DNA of 64,000 nt from JADJPO01 sp963750395 (GCA_963750395.1 CAVVQM010000012.1:310001-374000); one strand, 5' to 3'; positions 51,913-60,836 are shown, counted from the stretch's first letter. The notes: generated by a model not told the origin, from the sequence alone. Numbers and translations are program-made.

Positions 51913-53513
51913 GCGCCCACCCCCAGCAGGGCGGTCACCGACGCCTGCGTGATGTTCAGCAACAGCCAGGGCAACAGCCCCAGGACGACGGTCGCCGCCA
52001 CCAGCGGCATCATCACCGCCACCTCGTGGCCCGTGGCGTCGCCCACCGCCGGCTCACCGATCGCGGCGGGCGCCGTCGCACTCCCGTGCCAGATCCGGCG
52101 CAGCACCCGCAGCAGGTACACGGCCGCGATCAGGGTGCCCAGCACAGCCGTCACCGCCAGCGGGCGGGAGAGGACGCCGATCGCCGAGTCCGAGCGCCAG
52201 GCGCCGAGGATCGCCAGGAGCTCACCCCAGAACCCGGCCAGTCCCGGCAGTCCGAGCCCGGCGATGGCAGCGAGGGCGAGGATCCAGCCCAGCCGCGGCA
52301 GCCGGTCGCGCAGCCCGCGCGGCAGCTCGGCCAGGACGGCGGTGTGATGGCGGTCCTTGAGCGCGCCCACCGCGAGGAACAGCAGGCCGGTGATCAGTCC
52401 GTGGGCGATGTTCGCGAACAGCGCCCCCTGGATCCCGACGGTCGTCATCGTGGCCACGCCGAGCAGCACGAACCCCATGTGGGCCACCGACGACAGGGCG
52501 ATCAGGCGCTTCAGGTCCCGCTCGACGCAACAGGCCAGTCCGGCCCACACGATGCCCGCCACCCCGAACGTGCCCAGCAGCGGCGCGACGGCCCGCATGC
52601 CCTCCGGCACCACTCCGACCCCGATCCGGACGAGCCCGTAGGTGCCCATCTTCAGCAGGACTCCGGCCAGCAGCACCGACCCGGCGGTCGGCGCGATCGT
52701 GTGCGCCGGCGGCAACCACGTGTGCAACGGGAACATCGGCGCCTTGACGGCGAGTCCGAGGACGATCAAGGCGGCCGCCACGGTCTGCTCACGCGTCGAC
52801 AGGCCCGAGCCGTGCTCGGCGGTCAACCGCGCCAGGTCGGTCGTGCCGGCCCGGACCGCGACCAGCAGGATGCCGAGCAGCATCAGCGCCGACCCCGTGA
52901 CCGTGAACAGCACGAACCGGTTCGCGGCGTCCCGGCGGGCGGCCTCTCCACCGGGCTGGACCCAGTCGGGGGGCGCACTCCGGGCGCGCTGGGTGTCGTC
53001 CCCCCAGCGGGCGATGATGAACCACATCGGGATCAGGACGGTCTCGAAGGCGACGAAGAACACCACGAGGTCGCGAGCCAGGAAGGTGGCCAGCGCCGCC
53101 CCGAGCACCGCCAGCACGCACGCGACCAGGGCGGGCACGTGCCCGGCGACCGGGTGCACCCGGACCAGGTGCAGACAGACCAGGGTGGCGAGCAATGTGG
53201 TCAGCAGCACCAATGGCGCCGAGATCCCGTCCAGACCGAACTGCAGCCGGATACCCAGCGCCGGCACCCAATCGAGATCGACACCCGGCACCGCGGCTGA
53301 GGCGCCGGCGACCCGCAGCATCGACAGCTGCGCCCCGGCGGTCGCGAGGGCGGCCGCCAGCAGCGTGACGACCGAGACCGCGAGGCCGAAACGCGTTGCC
53401 GCTGTGGCAGACACGCCTGCGTCCCCGCGCATCACCAGCGCCGCGAGCAGGGTGAACGAGCCCAGCCAGGGCAGGGCCACCAGAACGGCCACCAGCACCT
53501 GGACGGCGCTCAT
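51909..53513 (-). CDS. nuoM: NADH-quinone oxidoreductase subunit M
   Basis: A 534-residue antiporter-like proton-pumping subunit. The characteristic LVVFFVAFETVLIPMWFII (TM5 Glu), AVKAPMFPLHTWLPPAHTIAPT (TM7 Lys and neighbours) and KRLIALSSVAHMGFVLLG (TM8 loop) are all present. ATG 53511-53513 overlaps the nuoL stop (ATGA), and its own stop overlaps nuoN. An upstream in-frame extension to 53621 lies inside nuoL and is not the start. Frame intact. Confidence 0.95.
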   Translation of the reverse strand: MSAVQVLVAVLVALPWLGSFTLLAALVMRGDAGVSATAATRFGLAVSVVTLLAAALATAGAQLSMLRVAGASAAVPGVDLDWVPALGIRLQFGLDGISAPLVLLTTLLATLVCLHLVRVHPVAGHVPALVACVLAVLGAALATFLARDLVVFFVAFETVLIPMWFIIARWGDDTQRARSAPPDWVQPGGEAARRDAANRFVLFTVTGSALMLLGILLVAVRAGTTDLARLTAEHGSGLSTREQTVAAALIVLGLAVKAPMFPLHTWLPPAHTIAPTAGSVLLAGVLLKMGTYGLVRIGVGVVPEGMRAVAPLLGTFGVAGIVWAGLACCVERDLKRLIALSSVAHMGFVLLGVATMTTVGIQGALFANIAHGLITGLLFLAVGALKDRHHTAVLAELPRGLRDRLPRLGWILALAAIAGLGLPGLAGFWGELLAILGAWRSDSAIGVLSRPLAVTAVLGTLIAAVYLLRVLRRIWHGSATAPAAIGEPAVGDATGHEVAVMMPLVAATVVLGLLPWLLLNITQASVTALLGVGA

Positions 53514-55439
53514 GTCAGCACCACCCCGGCCACGCCGAGCGCCAGCGCGCCGACCACCACCCAGCCGAGGTAGGACGTGGCCAGACCCGTGCTGAGCCGG
53601 CGCAGACCGACCCCCGCCCACTGTGCCGCCGCCGCGCCGCCGCGCGGGTAGGCGTCGACGACCTCGCTGTCGCCGGTGGCGACCAGCGCCGCCAGCGCCC
53701 GGTACGGCCGCACGATCAGGGCGTCCTGCACGTCGTCCAGCCGGAAACCGTCACGCAGCAGGGCCCGGGCGCCGTCCGGCAGCGCGACGGCGATGTCCCG
53801 GGCGCCGAGCCGGGACGCCGAGACCGCCCAGCCCACACCGGCCAGGGAGATCACGGCTCCGGTGATGGTGGTGACGGGGTCCAGGTGCAGGCGCGCGAAG
53901 CACCTCCGGCGGGCGGAGCAGGACCAGCCCGAGCAGCGCGGTCGGGACGGCGAGCAGCCACAGCGGCCAGATCATCGAGGCGGGCACGGCTTCGGCGTCG
54001 GCCGGCGCGCCCTCCGGTGCGGACGGCGCGACCTGCCCGGCGGCGACGGGGTCACCGAGCACCACCAGCACGAACGCCCGCCCGGCGTACAGCCCGGTGA
54101 CCAGCGCCGTGAGCAGCCCGGAGGCGAAGACCAGCCAGGCCGGCCAGGCCCCGGCGCCACCCTCGCGGGCCGCGGCCTCCGCGGCGCTGAGCACCGCCTC
54201 CTTGGACCAGAAACCGCTCACCGGAGGCAGCCCGGCCAGGGCCGCGAGGGCCAGGGTGAACAACACCGCCAGCCCCCGGTGGCGCCGCCACAGTCCGCCC
54301 CAGGCGCTGATCCGACCCATCAGGTTGGAGCCGGCTCGGGCGATCGCCACGCCGGCGACCAGGAACAGCAGCGCCTTGAACGCCGCGTGTGAGAGCAGGT
54401 GCGCGATCGACGGCCCCGCCCCGTCACCGGTGCGTGCGACCGCCAGACCGCCGACCAGGTAGGCCACCTGGCTGATCGTGGAGTAGGCCAGCAGACGTTT
54501 CAGGTCGTCCTGGGCGAGCGCGGCCAGGGCGGCGCCGAGCATGGTCACCGCGGCGATCACCGCGGCCACCGCGAGCGCCCCGGTCGAGGCCAGGTACAGC
54601 GGCAGCAACCGGGCGAGCAGGAACGCGCCGGCGGCGACCATGGTGGCGGCATGGATGAGGGCCGAGACCGGGGTCGGGCCCTCCATCGCGTCCGGCAGCC
54701 AGGTGTGCAGCGGGAACTGCGCGGACTTGCCCGCCACCCCGGCGAGCAGCAGCAGGGTGACCGCGGTCAGCGCCGTCCCGCCCAGCCCGAGGTCCGCGAG
54801 TCGGCCGTCGGTCGCCGCACCGGTCAGGGCACTGATCGAGGAGGTGCCGGTCGCCGCGATCACGATGACGATCGCCAGCAGCACCCCGAGATCGCCGAAC
54901 CGGGTGACCAGGAAGGCCTTCACGGCCGCGGCGCGGGCCGCCGGGCGCTCGCTGTGGTGGCCGACCAGCAGGTAGGAGCAGATGCCCATCACCTCCCAGC
55001 CGACGAGCAGCAGCACCAGATCGTCGGCGTGGACGACGAGCATCATGCCGGCGGTGAACAGGGACACGGTGGCGGCGTAGGCGGGGTAGCGCTGCCTCAC
55101 GTAGGCGGCGGAGTACACCTGGACGCAGAACGCCACAAGCGCGACCGCGACGCCGACCACCGCGGAGAGCTGGTCGGCGCGCACGGACATGCTGATCACG
55201 TTCTCGCCCAACGGGATCCGGCCGAGTAGAACGAACGGCCCGGCATCCCCCCGGCCCAGCACCAGGTAGGTCTCGAGCGCGACAGCGGCCAGGGTCCCGG
55301 CCGCGCCGGTCCGGGCCCATTCGCGTGCCCAGTCCGTGGAGCGGCCCCCGAAGACCAGGCCCAGCACGGCGAACGTGGCGGGGACCACGACGGTGAGCAG
55401 GGTCGCGACCTGCAGTGCGCCACCGTCGGCCAGCGTCAT
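53510..55439 (-). CDS. nuoL: NADH-quinone oxidoreductase subunit L, frame broken once
   Basis: The largest antiporter-like subunit, 642 residues when repaired. Landmarks: VLLLVGWEVMGICSYLLVGHH (TM5 Glu), GKSAQFPLHTWLPDAMEGPTP (TM7 Lys), LAQDDLKRLLAYSTISQVAY, and GLPPVSGFWSKEAVL. The frame is lost after RPPEVLRA. Removing one base near 53,893-53,897 restores LHLDPVTTITGAVISLAGVGWA and the C-terminal helix ending VGALALGVAGVVLT at TGA 53510. The missing stretch would remove the lateral helix region, so an error is more likely than function without it. Start and stop overlap nuoK and nuoM. Confidence 0.92.
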
Positions 55440-55798
55440 CGGGCGGCCTCGCCGAGTTCGCGGACCTGTGTCACGTCGCTGGTCTGCCGGGCCCGGAACA
55501 GCGCCAGGACGATCGCCAGGGCCAGCCCGATCTCGGCCGCGGCGACGGTGATGAGCATGATGGTGGCGACCTGCCCGGTCAGCAGCGGGTCACCGGCGGC
55601 CGGCGCCCCCGGCGCGTCGAGACCGGTCAGCCCGGTCGCGGGCAGGGTGCCGGCCATGACGAGCAGCACGCCCGCCGCGGCCAGCAATAGTTCGGCGCCG
55701 ATCAGCACCAGCACCGCGTTCCGGCGGGCGAGCATCCCGTACACCCCGGCGCCCGCCAGCACCGCGGCCAGCAGGGCCGGTACGGCGAGGTGGATCAT
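55436..55798 (-). CDS. nuoK: NADH-quinone oxidoreductase subunit K
   Basis: A 120-residue membrane subunit with three hydrophobic segments and the conserved acidic residues in LIGAELLLAAAGVLL and IMLITVAAAEIGLALAIVL, both needed for proton movement in the family. The C-terminal tail FRARQTSDVTQVRELGEAAR is normal. ATG 55796-55798 lies close to the nuoJ end, and the stop overlaps the nuoL ATG. Confidence 0.95.
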   Translation of the reverse strand: MIHLAVPALLAAVLAGAGVYGMLARRNAVLVLIGAELLLAAAGVLLVMAGTLPATGLTGLDAPGAPAAGDPLLTGQVATIMLITVAAAEIGLALAIVLALFRARQTSDVTQVRELGEAAR

Positions 55799-56325
55799 CG
55801 CTCGTCCGCCTCGACGTCCACCGGCCTGCGGGAGCGGGCCAGCGCGATCGCGCCGACCAGGGCCGCCAGCAGTAGCACCGAGAGCAGTTCGAAGGGCAGC
55901 ACCCACCCGGTGAAGATCGCTCGCCCGACCGCCGCAGGGCTGCCGGTCGCGCCGTCCACGACCACGGTGCTCGTCCCGACGGCGACCAGCAGCGTGCCGC
56001 CCAGCAGCAGGGTGGTGGCCAGCCCCGCGATCGCGGCGACCAGACGGCGTGGCCCGGCGGCGTCCAGGTCGGCACTGATGCCGATCGGCGCCCGGGTGAG
56101 CATCAGCGCGAAGAGCACCAGGACGACGACCGCCCCGACGTAGACGAGCACCTGGACCAGGGCCACCACCTCGGCACCGAGCACCAGGTAGACCCCGGCC
56201 ACCCCGCCCAGGGCCAGCACCAGCCACAGAGCGGCGTGCACCACCTGCCGGCTGAGCACGCAGGCCAGGGCCGCGGCGACGGCCAGGGCCGCGAACGCCA
56301 GCAGGACCAGGTCCATCCCGGTCAC
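55795..56325 (-). CDS. nuoJ: NADH-quinone oxidoreductase subunit J
   Basis: A 176-residue membrane subunit with five hydrophobic segments. The TM3 region VVALVQVLVYVGAVVVLVLFALMLT carries the family Tyr and pi-bulge Gly. GTG 56323-56325 overlaps the nuoI stop; the ATG three codons on (MDLVLLAF) is an alternative. Frame intact. Confidence 0.93.
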   Translation of the reverse strand: MTGMDLVLLAFAALAVAAALACVLSRQVVHAALWLVLALGGVAGVYLVLGAEVVALVQVLVYVGAVVVLVLFALMLTRAPIGISADLDAAGPRRLVAAIAGLATTLLLGGTLLVAVGTSTVVVDGATGSPAAVGRAIFTGWVLPFELLSVLLLAALVGAIALARSRRPVDVEADER

Positions 56326-56891
56326 CGGTCACCGGCCTGGGCGGCCTTGCGTCCGGCCGTCAGTTCCTTCGGATCGGCCGCCCCGCCGTCCAGCTGCGGC
56401 GGCGCCGGGACACTCTCGAGCCAGCCCGACAACCGCTCCCGCTCGTGCAGCAGGTCGCGGATGTCGAGTTCGGCGTACTCGAACTCCGGTGACCAGAACA
56501 GGGCGTCGAACGGGCAGACCTCGATGCAGATGCCGCAGTACATGCACAGCGAGAAGTCGATCGCGAACCGGTCCAGGACGTTGCGCTGCCGGTCCCGGCC
56601 ACCGCCGACCGCGGGAACCGTCTCCTTGTGCGAGTCGATGTAGATGCACCAGTCGGGACACTCCCGCGCGCAGAGCATGCAGACGGTGCAGTTCTCCTCG
56701 AGCAGCGCGATCACGCCACGGGTGCGCGGGGGCAGGTCGGGCGCGACGTGCGGGTACTCGCGGGTCTGGGTGGGGCGCAGCAGCTGCGCGGCTGTCGTCG
56801 CGAGGCCGCGCAGAAGGCCGGACGAAGGCAGGCGGGGACCACCGGCCGGCGACGTCCCCTGAGGATCACCGTGGGCGCTCACGGGTGGCAT
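56322..56891 (-). CDS. nuoI: NADH-quinone oxidoreductase subunit I (2x[4Fe-4S])
   Basis: A 189-residue ferredoxin-like subunit carrying clusters N6a and N6b. The two motifs are CTVCMLCARECPDWC and CMYCGICIEVCPFDAL (residues ~70-84 and ~118-133). In a complex without NuoEFG this subunit, with NuoB, would be the natural entry point for electrons from ferredoxin (inference). It is the first gene of the I-N run and is separated from nuoH by about 1.3 kb of inserted material. ATG 56891 is preceded by TAGCGG seven bases away, a poor -10, so it may have its own promoter. Confidence 0.94.
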   Translation of the reverse strand: MPPVSAHGDPQGTSPAGGPRLPSSGLLRGLATTAAQLLRPTQTREYPHVAPDLPPRTRGVIALLEENCTVCMLCARECPDWCIYIDSHKETVPAVGGGRDRQRNVLDRFAIDFSLCMYCGICIEVCPFDALFWSPEFEYAELDIRDLLHERERLSGWLESVPAPPQLDGGAADPKELTAGRKAAQAGDR

Positions 56892-56902
56892 CCTGCCACC
56901 GC

Positions 56903-56908
56903 TAGCGT
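56903..56908 (+). promoter_or_regulatory. -10 element of a probable leaderless GNAT-stub transcript
   Basis: TAGCGT, six-base spacer (GTGCGG), GTG 56915. It is divergent from nuoI. Confidence 0.45.
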
Positions 56909-56914
56909 GTGCGG

Positions 56915-57105
56915 GTGCAGCACCAGGCGGGACGCGATGTGGTCAGGCTCGACGTCGGCGACGCGGGCGAGCTGCTCACCCTTCAGCGCGGCGCCTATGC
57001 CCAGCAGGCCCAGGTGCACCACGACCCGTGGCTGCCGCCGCTGACCCAGCCCCTCGAGGACCTGCGGCGTGAGCTGGCCCTGCCGACCACCCTGGCCCTC
57101 GGCAT
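56915..57105 (+). pseudogene. 5' stub of a GNAT acetyltransferase gene, cut off by repeats
   Basis: The first ~60 codons read like the N-terminus of a GNAT protein: DVVRLDVGDAGELLTLQRGA, QVHHDPWLPPLTQPLEDL, RRELALPTTLALGMAD. This L-x-x-x-DAGELLTLQRAAY / DP-x-LPPLTQ-x-L-x-x-L pattern is, from memory, common at the start of actinobacterial GNAT enzymes. At ATGGCAGACACC the sequence becomes the tandem repeat array, and neither the acetyl-CoA loop nor any other GNAT part follows. The open frame runs on through the first repeat to about 57,205 as low-quality sequence. The promoter and start are intact, so a short peptide could still be made. Confidence 0.65.
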
Positions 57106-57440
57106 GGCAGACACCGCGCAAGATCACGATGCGGCGCGCCGACGCACCAGCAAGATCACGATGCGCAGCACGCCCGCACAGCCTCGCCACTTCCCCACAC
57201 CGTGACCTTCACCGTGATCATGGACCGGGCGTGAGGCAGACACCGCGCAAGATCACGATGCGGCCCGCCGACGCACCGGCAAGATCACGATGCGCAGGAC
57301 GCCCGCACAGCCTCGCCACTTTCCGCACACCGTGACCTTCACCGTGATCATGGACCCGGGGTGAGGCAGACACTATGCAAGATCACGATGCAGCGCGCCG
57401 ACGCACCGGCAAGATCACGATGCGCGACACGCCCGCACAG
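57106..57440. repeat. Tandem array of ~129-base units, each with two copies of CAAGATCACGATGCG
   Basis: Two full units (57,106-57,234 and 57,235-57,364) and a degraded third (57,365 to about 57,440). Each has GGCAGACACCGCGCAAGATC at its left, a second CAAGATCACGATGCG 32 bases on, then CACACCGTGACCTTCACCG and TGATCATGGACC. The 15-base core occurs six times (57,119; 57,151; 57,248; 57,280; 57,378; 57,410), and GTGATCATGG carries GATCAC on the other strand. No coding function seen. It could be a REP/MITE-like intergenic repeat. Confidence 0.85.
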
Positions 57441-57460
57441 CCCCTACGCCCGCACAGCCC

Positions 57461-58147
57461 CTACGTGATTGGCGCAGGGTGCTCGCGGTCCGGCCGGGCC
57501 GGGGACGCCGCGGCGAGCCGAACCGGCCGGGTGTCCTCGCCCGAGGGGACCAGCACGCAGTCCAGCACCTCGCCCAGCACCGCCATCAGCACGGCTCGGG
57601 CCTCGGTCGCGCCCTGCAGCCCGCCGGACTGCAACAACCGGGCGGCGTGCAGATGGTGGACCACGCCACGGGCCGCGGCCACGGCCGGCAGATCGGTGGA
57701 GAACACGCCGGAGGACACGCCGTCCTCGATCACGGCGCTGTACGCCTCGACCTCGCCGTCCAGCATCGACTCCAGCACCGGCAGCAGGCCGGGGTGCTCC
57801 TCGACGAGCAGAGGAGCCTCCGCCAGGGCCCGGGTGATCCCCGGCTGGCTGCCGGACAGGTCGAGATCGATCAGGGCCGTCAGCCGCCGCAGGGGGTCGG
57901 GGATCGAGGCGGCGATCGCTGCGCGGTCCGAGGCCAGCGTCCGCACGGCGACGTCGAAGGCCTGTACCGCGAGCAGGAAGGAATCGGGGAAGTAGTAGAG
58001 CACCGAGGCGGGGCTGACCTGCGCCTCGGCGGCCACCTCGCGCACCCGCAGGCCACCCAGGCCCTCGCGGGCGAGCACCTGTCCGGCGGCGGCGAGCAGG
58101 AGCGCCCGCTTCGGTTCCTGCCTTCGTGGCCTACCCACGGTTCTCAC
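57461..58147 (-). CDS. TetR-family regulator inserted in the nuo cluster
   Basis: A 228-residue regulator. The helix-turn-helix domain is RALLLAAAGQVLAREGLGGLRVREVAAEAQVSPASVLYYFPDSFLLAVQAF, here read in pieces as VREVAAEAQVS and PASVLYYFPDS. The ligand domain follows (GITRALAEAPLLVEEHPGL, HHLHAARLLQSG). Start is uncertain: GTG 58147, GTG 58138 (MGRPRRQEPKRA, a typical TetR opening) or GTG 58189. A 13-base palindrome upstream may be its operator. It sits between nuoH and nuoI on the same strand, so it may control nuoI-N or simply have inserted. Ligand unknown. Confidence 0.85.
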   Translation of the reverse strand: MRTVGRPRRQEPKRALLLAAAGQVLAREGLGGLRVREVAAEAQVSPASVLYYFPDSFLLAVQAFDVAVRTLASDRAAIAASIPDPLRRLTALIDLDLSGSQPGITRALAEAPLLVEEHPGLLPVLESMLDGEVEAYSAVIEDGVSSGVFSTDLPAVAAARGVVHHLHAARLLQSGGLQGATEARAVLMAVLGEVLDCVLVPSGEDTRPVRLAAASPARPDREHPAPIT

Positions 58148-58184
58148 CGCCTCCGCGCCATCGATCGGCGATATCGGACCATGA

Positions 58185-58197
58185 TCCACACTGTGGA
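58185..58197. promoter_or_regulatory. 13-base perfect palindrome, candidate TetR operator
   Basis: TCCACA-C-TGTGGA lies 38 bases upstream of the TetR GTG 58147, between nuoH and the regulator. TetR proteins often bind such sites at their own promoters. It would overlap the longest possible start (58189), which argues for the shorter protein. Confidence 0.4.
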
Positions 58198-58241
58198 CTC
58201 TAGTGCACCGAACAGACGATCCTAGGCAAGAGCCTATGCGC

Positions 58242-59213
58242 TCAGGCCGTGAGGGCCACCAGAACGGCGGTGACCGCCAGCTGACCGAGTGAGACGGGCA
58301 CCAGCACACCCCAGGCCAGACGCTGCAGCTGGTCCTCGCGCAGCCGGGGCCAGGACACCCGCATCCAGATGATCGCCAGGGCCACCGCCGCCGCCTTGAC
58401 CAGGGTCCACACCGGGCCGAGCTGGTCGCTGAACGGACCCTGCCAGCCGCCCAGGAACAGCACGGCGAACAGCCCGGACAGCAGCACGATGCCGGCGTAC
58501 TCGGCGAGCAGGAACAGGGCGAACCGCAGCCCGGCGTACTCGGTGTAGGGCCCGGCGACGAGCTCGGAGTCGGCCAGGGGCATGTCGAAGGGCGGACGCT
58601 GCAGCTCGGCCAGGCCGGCGATCAGGAACACCACGGCGGCCGGTGCCTGCCAGAGCAGCCACCACGGCCGCCAGGCCTGTCCGATCTCGACCAGCGACAG
58701 AGACCCGGCGGCCAGGGCGACGCTGCTCGCCGCCAGCACCATCGGGAGCTCGTAGGCCAGCAGCTGGGCGGCGGCGCGCATCGACCCGAGCAGGGCGTAC
58801 TTGTTGGCGCTGGCCCAGCCGGCCATCAGCGTGCCGAGCACCCCGACGGCGCTGACCGCGAGCACGAACAGCAGGCCCGAGTCGAGCGGGGCGGCGACCA
58901 GGGTGGGCGACAGCGGGACGGCGGCCATCGCCACCAGGTAGGGCACCAGGGACACCGCGGGGGCCAGGCGGAAGACGGGCCGGTCGGCGGCGGCCGGCAC
59001 GATCTCCTCCTTCTGCGCGAACTTCACCCCGTCGGCCACCAGCTGGGCCCAACCGTGGAAACCACCGGCGTACATGGGGCCGAGCCGGCCCTGCATGTGG
59101 GCCATCACCTTGTGCTCCGCCTGGCCGACCACGAGCGGCAGGACCAGGAACGCGGCCATCACGACGACGGCCCGCAGGAGCACGTCGACGACGTCGGCCT
59201 GGCCCAGGTTCAC
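58242..59213 (-). CDS. nuoH: NADH-quinone oxidoreductase subunit H
   Basis: A 323-residue membrane subunit at the base of the quinone chamber, with about eight hydrophobic segments. Conserved blocks are HKVMAHMQGRLGPMYAGGF, ADGVKFAQKEEIVPAAADR, AELQRPPFDMPLADSELVAG and YTEYAGLRFALFLLAEYAG, which include the charged residues of the E-channel. GTG 59213 follows nuoC by 12 bases. No nuoD lies between them, although NuoD normally contacts this subunit. Confidence 0.95.
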   Translation of the reverse strand: MNLGQADVVDVLLRAVVVMAAFLVLPLVVGQAEHKVMAHMQGRLGPMYAGGFHGWAQLVADGVKFAQKEEIVPAAADRPVFRLAPAVSLVPYLVAMAAVPLSPTLVAAPLDSGLLFVLAVSAVGVLGTLMAGWASANKYALLGSMRAAAQLLAYELPMVLAASSVALAAGSLSLVEIGQAWRPWWLLWQAPAAVVFLIAGLAELQRPPFDMPLADSELVAGPYTEYAGLRFALFLLAEYAGIVLLSGLFAVLFLGGWQGPFSDQLGPVWTLVKAAAVALAIIWMRVSWPRLREDQLQRLAWGVLVPVSLGQLAVTAVLVALTA

Positions 59214-59225
59214 GCGTCGCCTGAT

Positions 59226-59858
59226 TCAGCGGGCTCGGTCAGGCTCGCGCGGACCCCACTGCGGGTCCGGCACCCCCGGCGGACGGGTCTTGCGCCGACT
59301 CGGCGCGGCGGCGCCCTCGCTCTCACCCGGCTCCTTCGCACCCGGCCAGGGTTTGCTGGCCCGGGCCGCCAGCACGAAGGACTTGCGCAGCGGCGTGCCG
59401 GAGAAGCCGTCGGGCAGCAGCAGGGGCCGCAGGCCCAGCGGCGCGCCGTCCGGGGTGAGCTGACCGTCGGCGAAGCCCTCGAAGACCACGCCGAACATCT
59501 CGAAGGTCTCGCGCTCGTGCCAGGCCACCCCCGGCCACAGACCGGTGAGCGAGGCCAGGCGGGGGTCGGCGGCCTCGGTCCGGGTGCGCAGCAGCAGCCG
59601 GCGGGTGATCGCCGACGGATCGGCCACGTGCAGCACGACGTCGAAGCCGGGAGGGTCGGCGTCGCTCTGGTCGACCGCCGAGAGCCAGTCGAGGAAGTGC
59701 AGTCCCATGACCGTGTGGGCCAGGTGGGCGGCCTCGAGCCAGCGCCCGACCGGCACGTCGACCACCGGGGCCCCGGCGCCGTCCTGCGTCACCTCGATCT
59801 CGAGGCCGAGCCCCGTGGCGAACGTGTCCTGGACGGCGCTGGGCCGCAGCGTGCTCAC
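59226..59858 (-). CDS. nuoC: NADH-quinone oxidoreductase subunit C
   Basis: A 210-residue subunit of the 30-kDa family. The signature region is WHERETFEMFGVVFEGF followed by LRPLLLPDGFSGTPLRKSF, near residues 110-165. The family histidine-proline pair (GHPDL) is replaced by a longer insert (ADGQLTPDGAPLGL), so it is diverged from housekeeping NuoC. The last ~35 residues are Pro/Arg-rich. It is not fused to NuoD. GTG 59858 overlaps the nuoB stop as GTGA. Confidence 0.9.
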   Translation of the reverse strand: MSTLRPSAVQDTFATGLGLEIEVTQDGAGAPVVDVPVGRWLEAAHLAHTVMGLHFLDWLSAVDQSDADPPGFDVVLHVADPSAITRRLLLRTRTEAADPRLASLTGLWPGVAWHERETFEMFGVVFEGFADGQLTPDGAPLGLRPLLLPDGFSGTPLRKSFVLAARASKPWPGAKEPGESEGAAAPSRRKTRPPGVPDPQWGPREPDRAR

Positions 59859-60464
59859 CGTTCGGCCCCGCCGGGGGGCACGACCAGGGCACGGGTGGCG
59901 GCGCCGGCACCCACCGGACGGCGGTAGCGCCGGCCGAGGTCCTCCCCGGCGATCTTCTCCTGCAACCGGACGATGCCCTGCAGCAGCGCCTCCGGTCGGG
60001 GCGGGCAGCCCGGGCACGTAGACGTCGACCGGGATGATCTGGTCGACGCCCTTGGTCACGCAGTAGGAGTCCCAGTACGGGCCGCCCGAGTTGGAGCAGG
60101 CGCCGAAGCTGATCACGTACTTCGGTTCGGGCATCTGGTCGTACAGGCGCCGCACCGCTGGAGCCATCTTGTCGGTCACCGTGCCGCTGACCACCATCAG
60201 GTCGGCCTGCCGCGGACCGTGTGCGAACGGGATCACACCCAGTCGGATGAAGTCGTGCCGCCCCATGCTCGCGGCGATGAACTCGATGGCGCAGCACGCC
60301 AGGCCGAAGTTGAAGACCCACAGGCTGTAGCGCCGGCCCCAGTTCAGCACCACCCGCAACGGGTACGGGGCGACCGCCTGCAGCGGGCCGACCCCGGACT
60401 CCGCGGCCGGCCGGCGGACCGGCAGGCCGAGCGCGACCCGGCGGTCGCCGTCCGCAGCGGTCAT
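59855..60464 (-). CDS. nuoB: NADH-quinone oxidoreductase subunit B, frame broken once
   Basis: Carries cluster N2, the last iron-sulfur centre before quinone. FGLACCAIEFIAASMGRHDF gives the tandem Cys pair near residue 55, and YVISFGACSNSGGPYWDSY the third Cys near residue 120. The frame is then lost at VDVYVPG; removing one G from the run near 60,012-60,016 restores CPPRPEALLQGIVRLQEKIAG with the fourth Cys and runs on to TGA 59855. That yields 202 residues. Without the repair the protein lacks a cluster ligand. ATG 60462-60464 overlaps the nuoA stop (ATGA). Confidence 0.93.
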
Positions 60465-60829
60465 CGGGTCCACCGGAGGGCGCCGTGACGCCAGGCGTGC
60501 ACCAGGCCGATCGCGAGGATGCCGAGGAAGATGGCCATCTCGACCACGGCCGCCCAGCCCAGTTCGGCCAGGACCACCGCCCAGGGGAACAGGTAGACCG
60601 CGTCCACCGCGAACACCACGTAGAGGAAGGCGTACAGGTAGTAGCGCACCTGAGTCTGCGCCCAGCCCTCGCCGACCGGATCGACGCCGCTCTCATAGGT
60701 CGTGCGCTTCTGCGCCGTCGGCACACGCGGTCGGAGCAGCCGGTTGGCGCCCATCGCTGTGATGAAGAACAGCACACCGCCGGTCGTCACCGCGGCGACG
60801 ACCGCCCATGATGGAACATCAGCGGCCAT
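60461..60829 (-). CDS. nuoA: NADH-quinone oxidoreductase subunit A
   Basis: A 122-residue membrane subunit with three hydrophobic segments. The conserved loop TTYESGVDPVGEGWAQTQVRYYLYAFLYVVFAVDAVYL is present in full (TYESG and the acidic VFAVDAV pair, read here in parts). ATG 60827-60829 has no ribosome site; TACAGT lies seven bases upstream, so the operon transcript is probably leaderless. First gene of nuoA-B-C-H, divergent from korA with 165 bases between. Confidence 0.95.
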   Translation of the reverse strand: MAADVPSWAVVAAVTTGGVLFFITAMGANRLLRPRVPTAQKRTTYESGVDPVGEGWAQTQVRYYLYAFLYVVFAVDAVYLFPWAVVLAELGWAAVVEMAIFLGILAIGLVHAWRHGALRWTR

Positions 60830-60836
60830 GGGTCCG

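Noticed and set aside
57106..57440. CRISPR array
   Set aside because: Units are ~129 bases and the 32-base-spaced cores sit in conserved, not variable, sequence; there are no cas genes.
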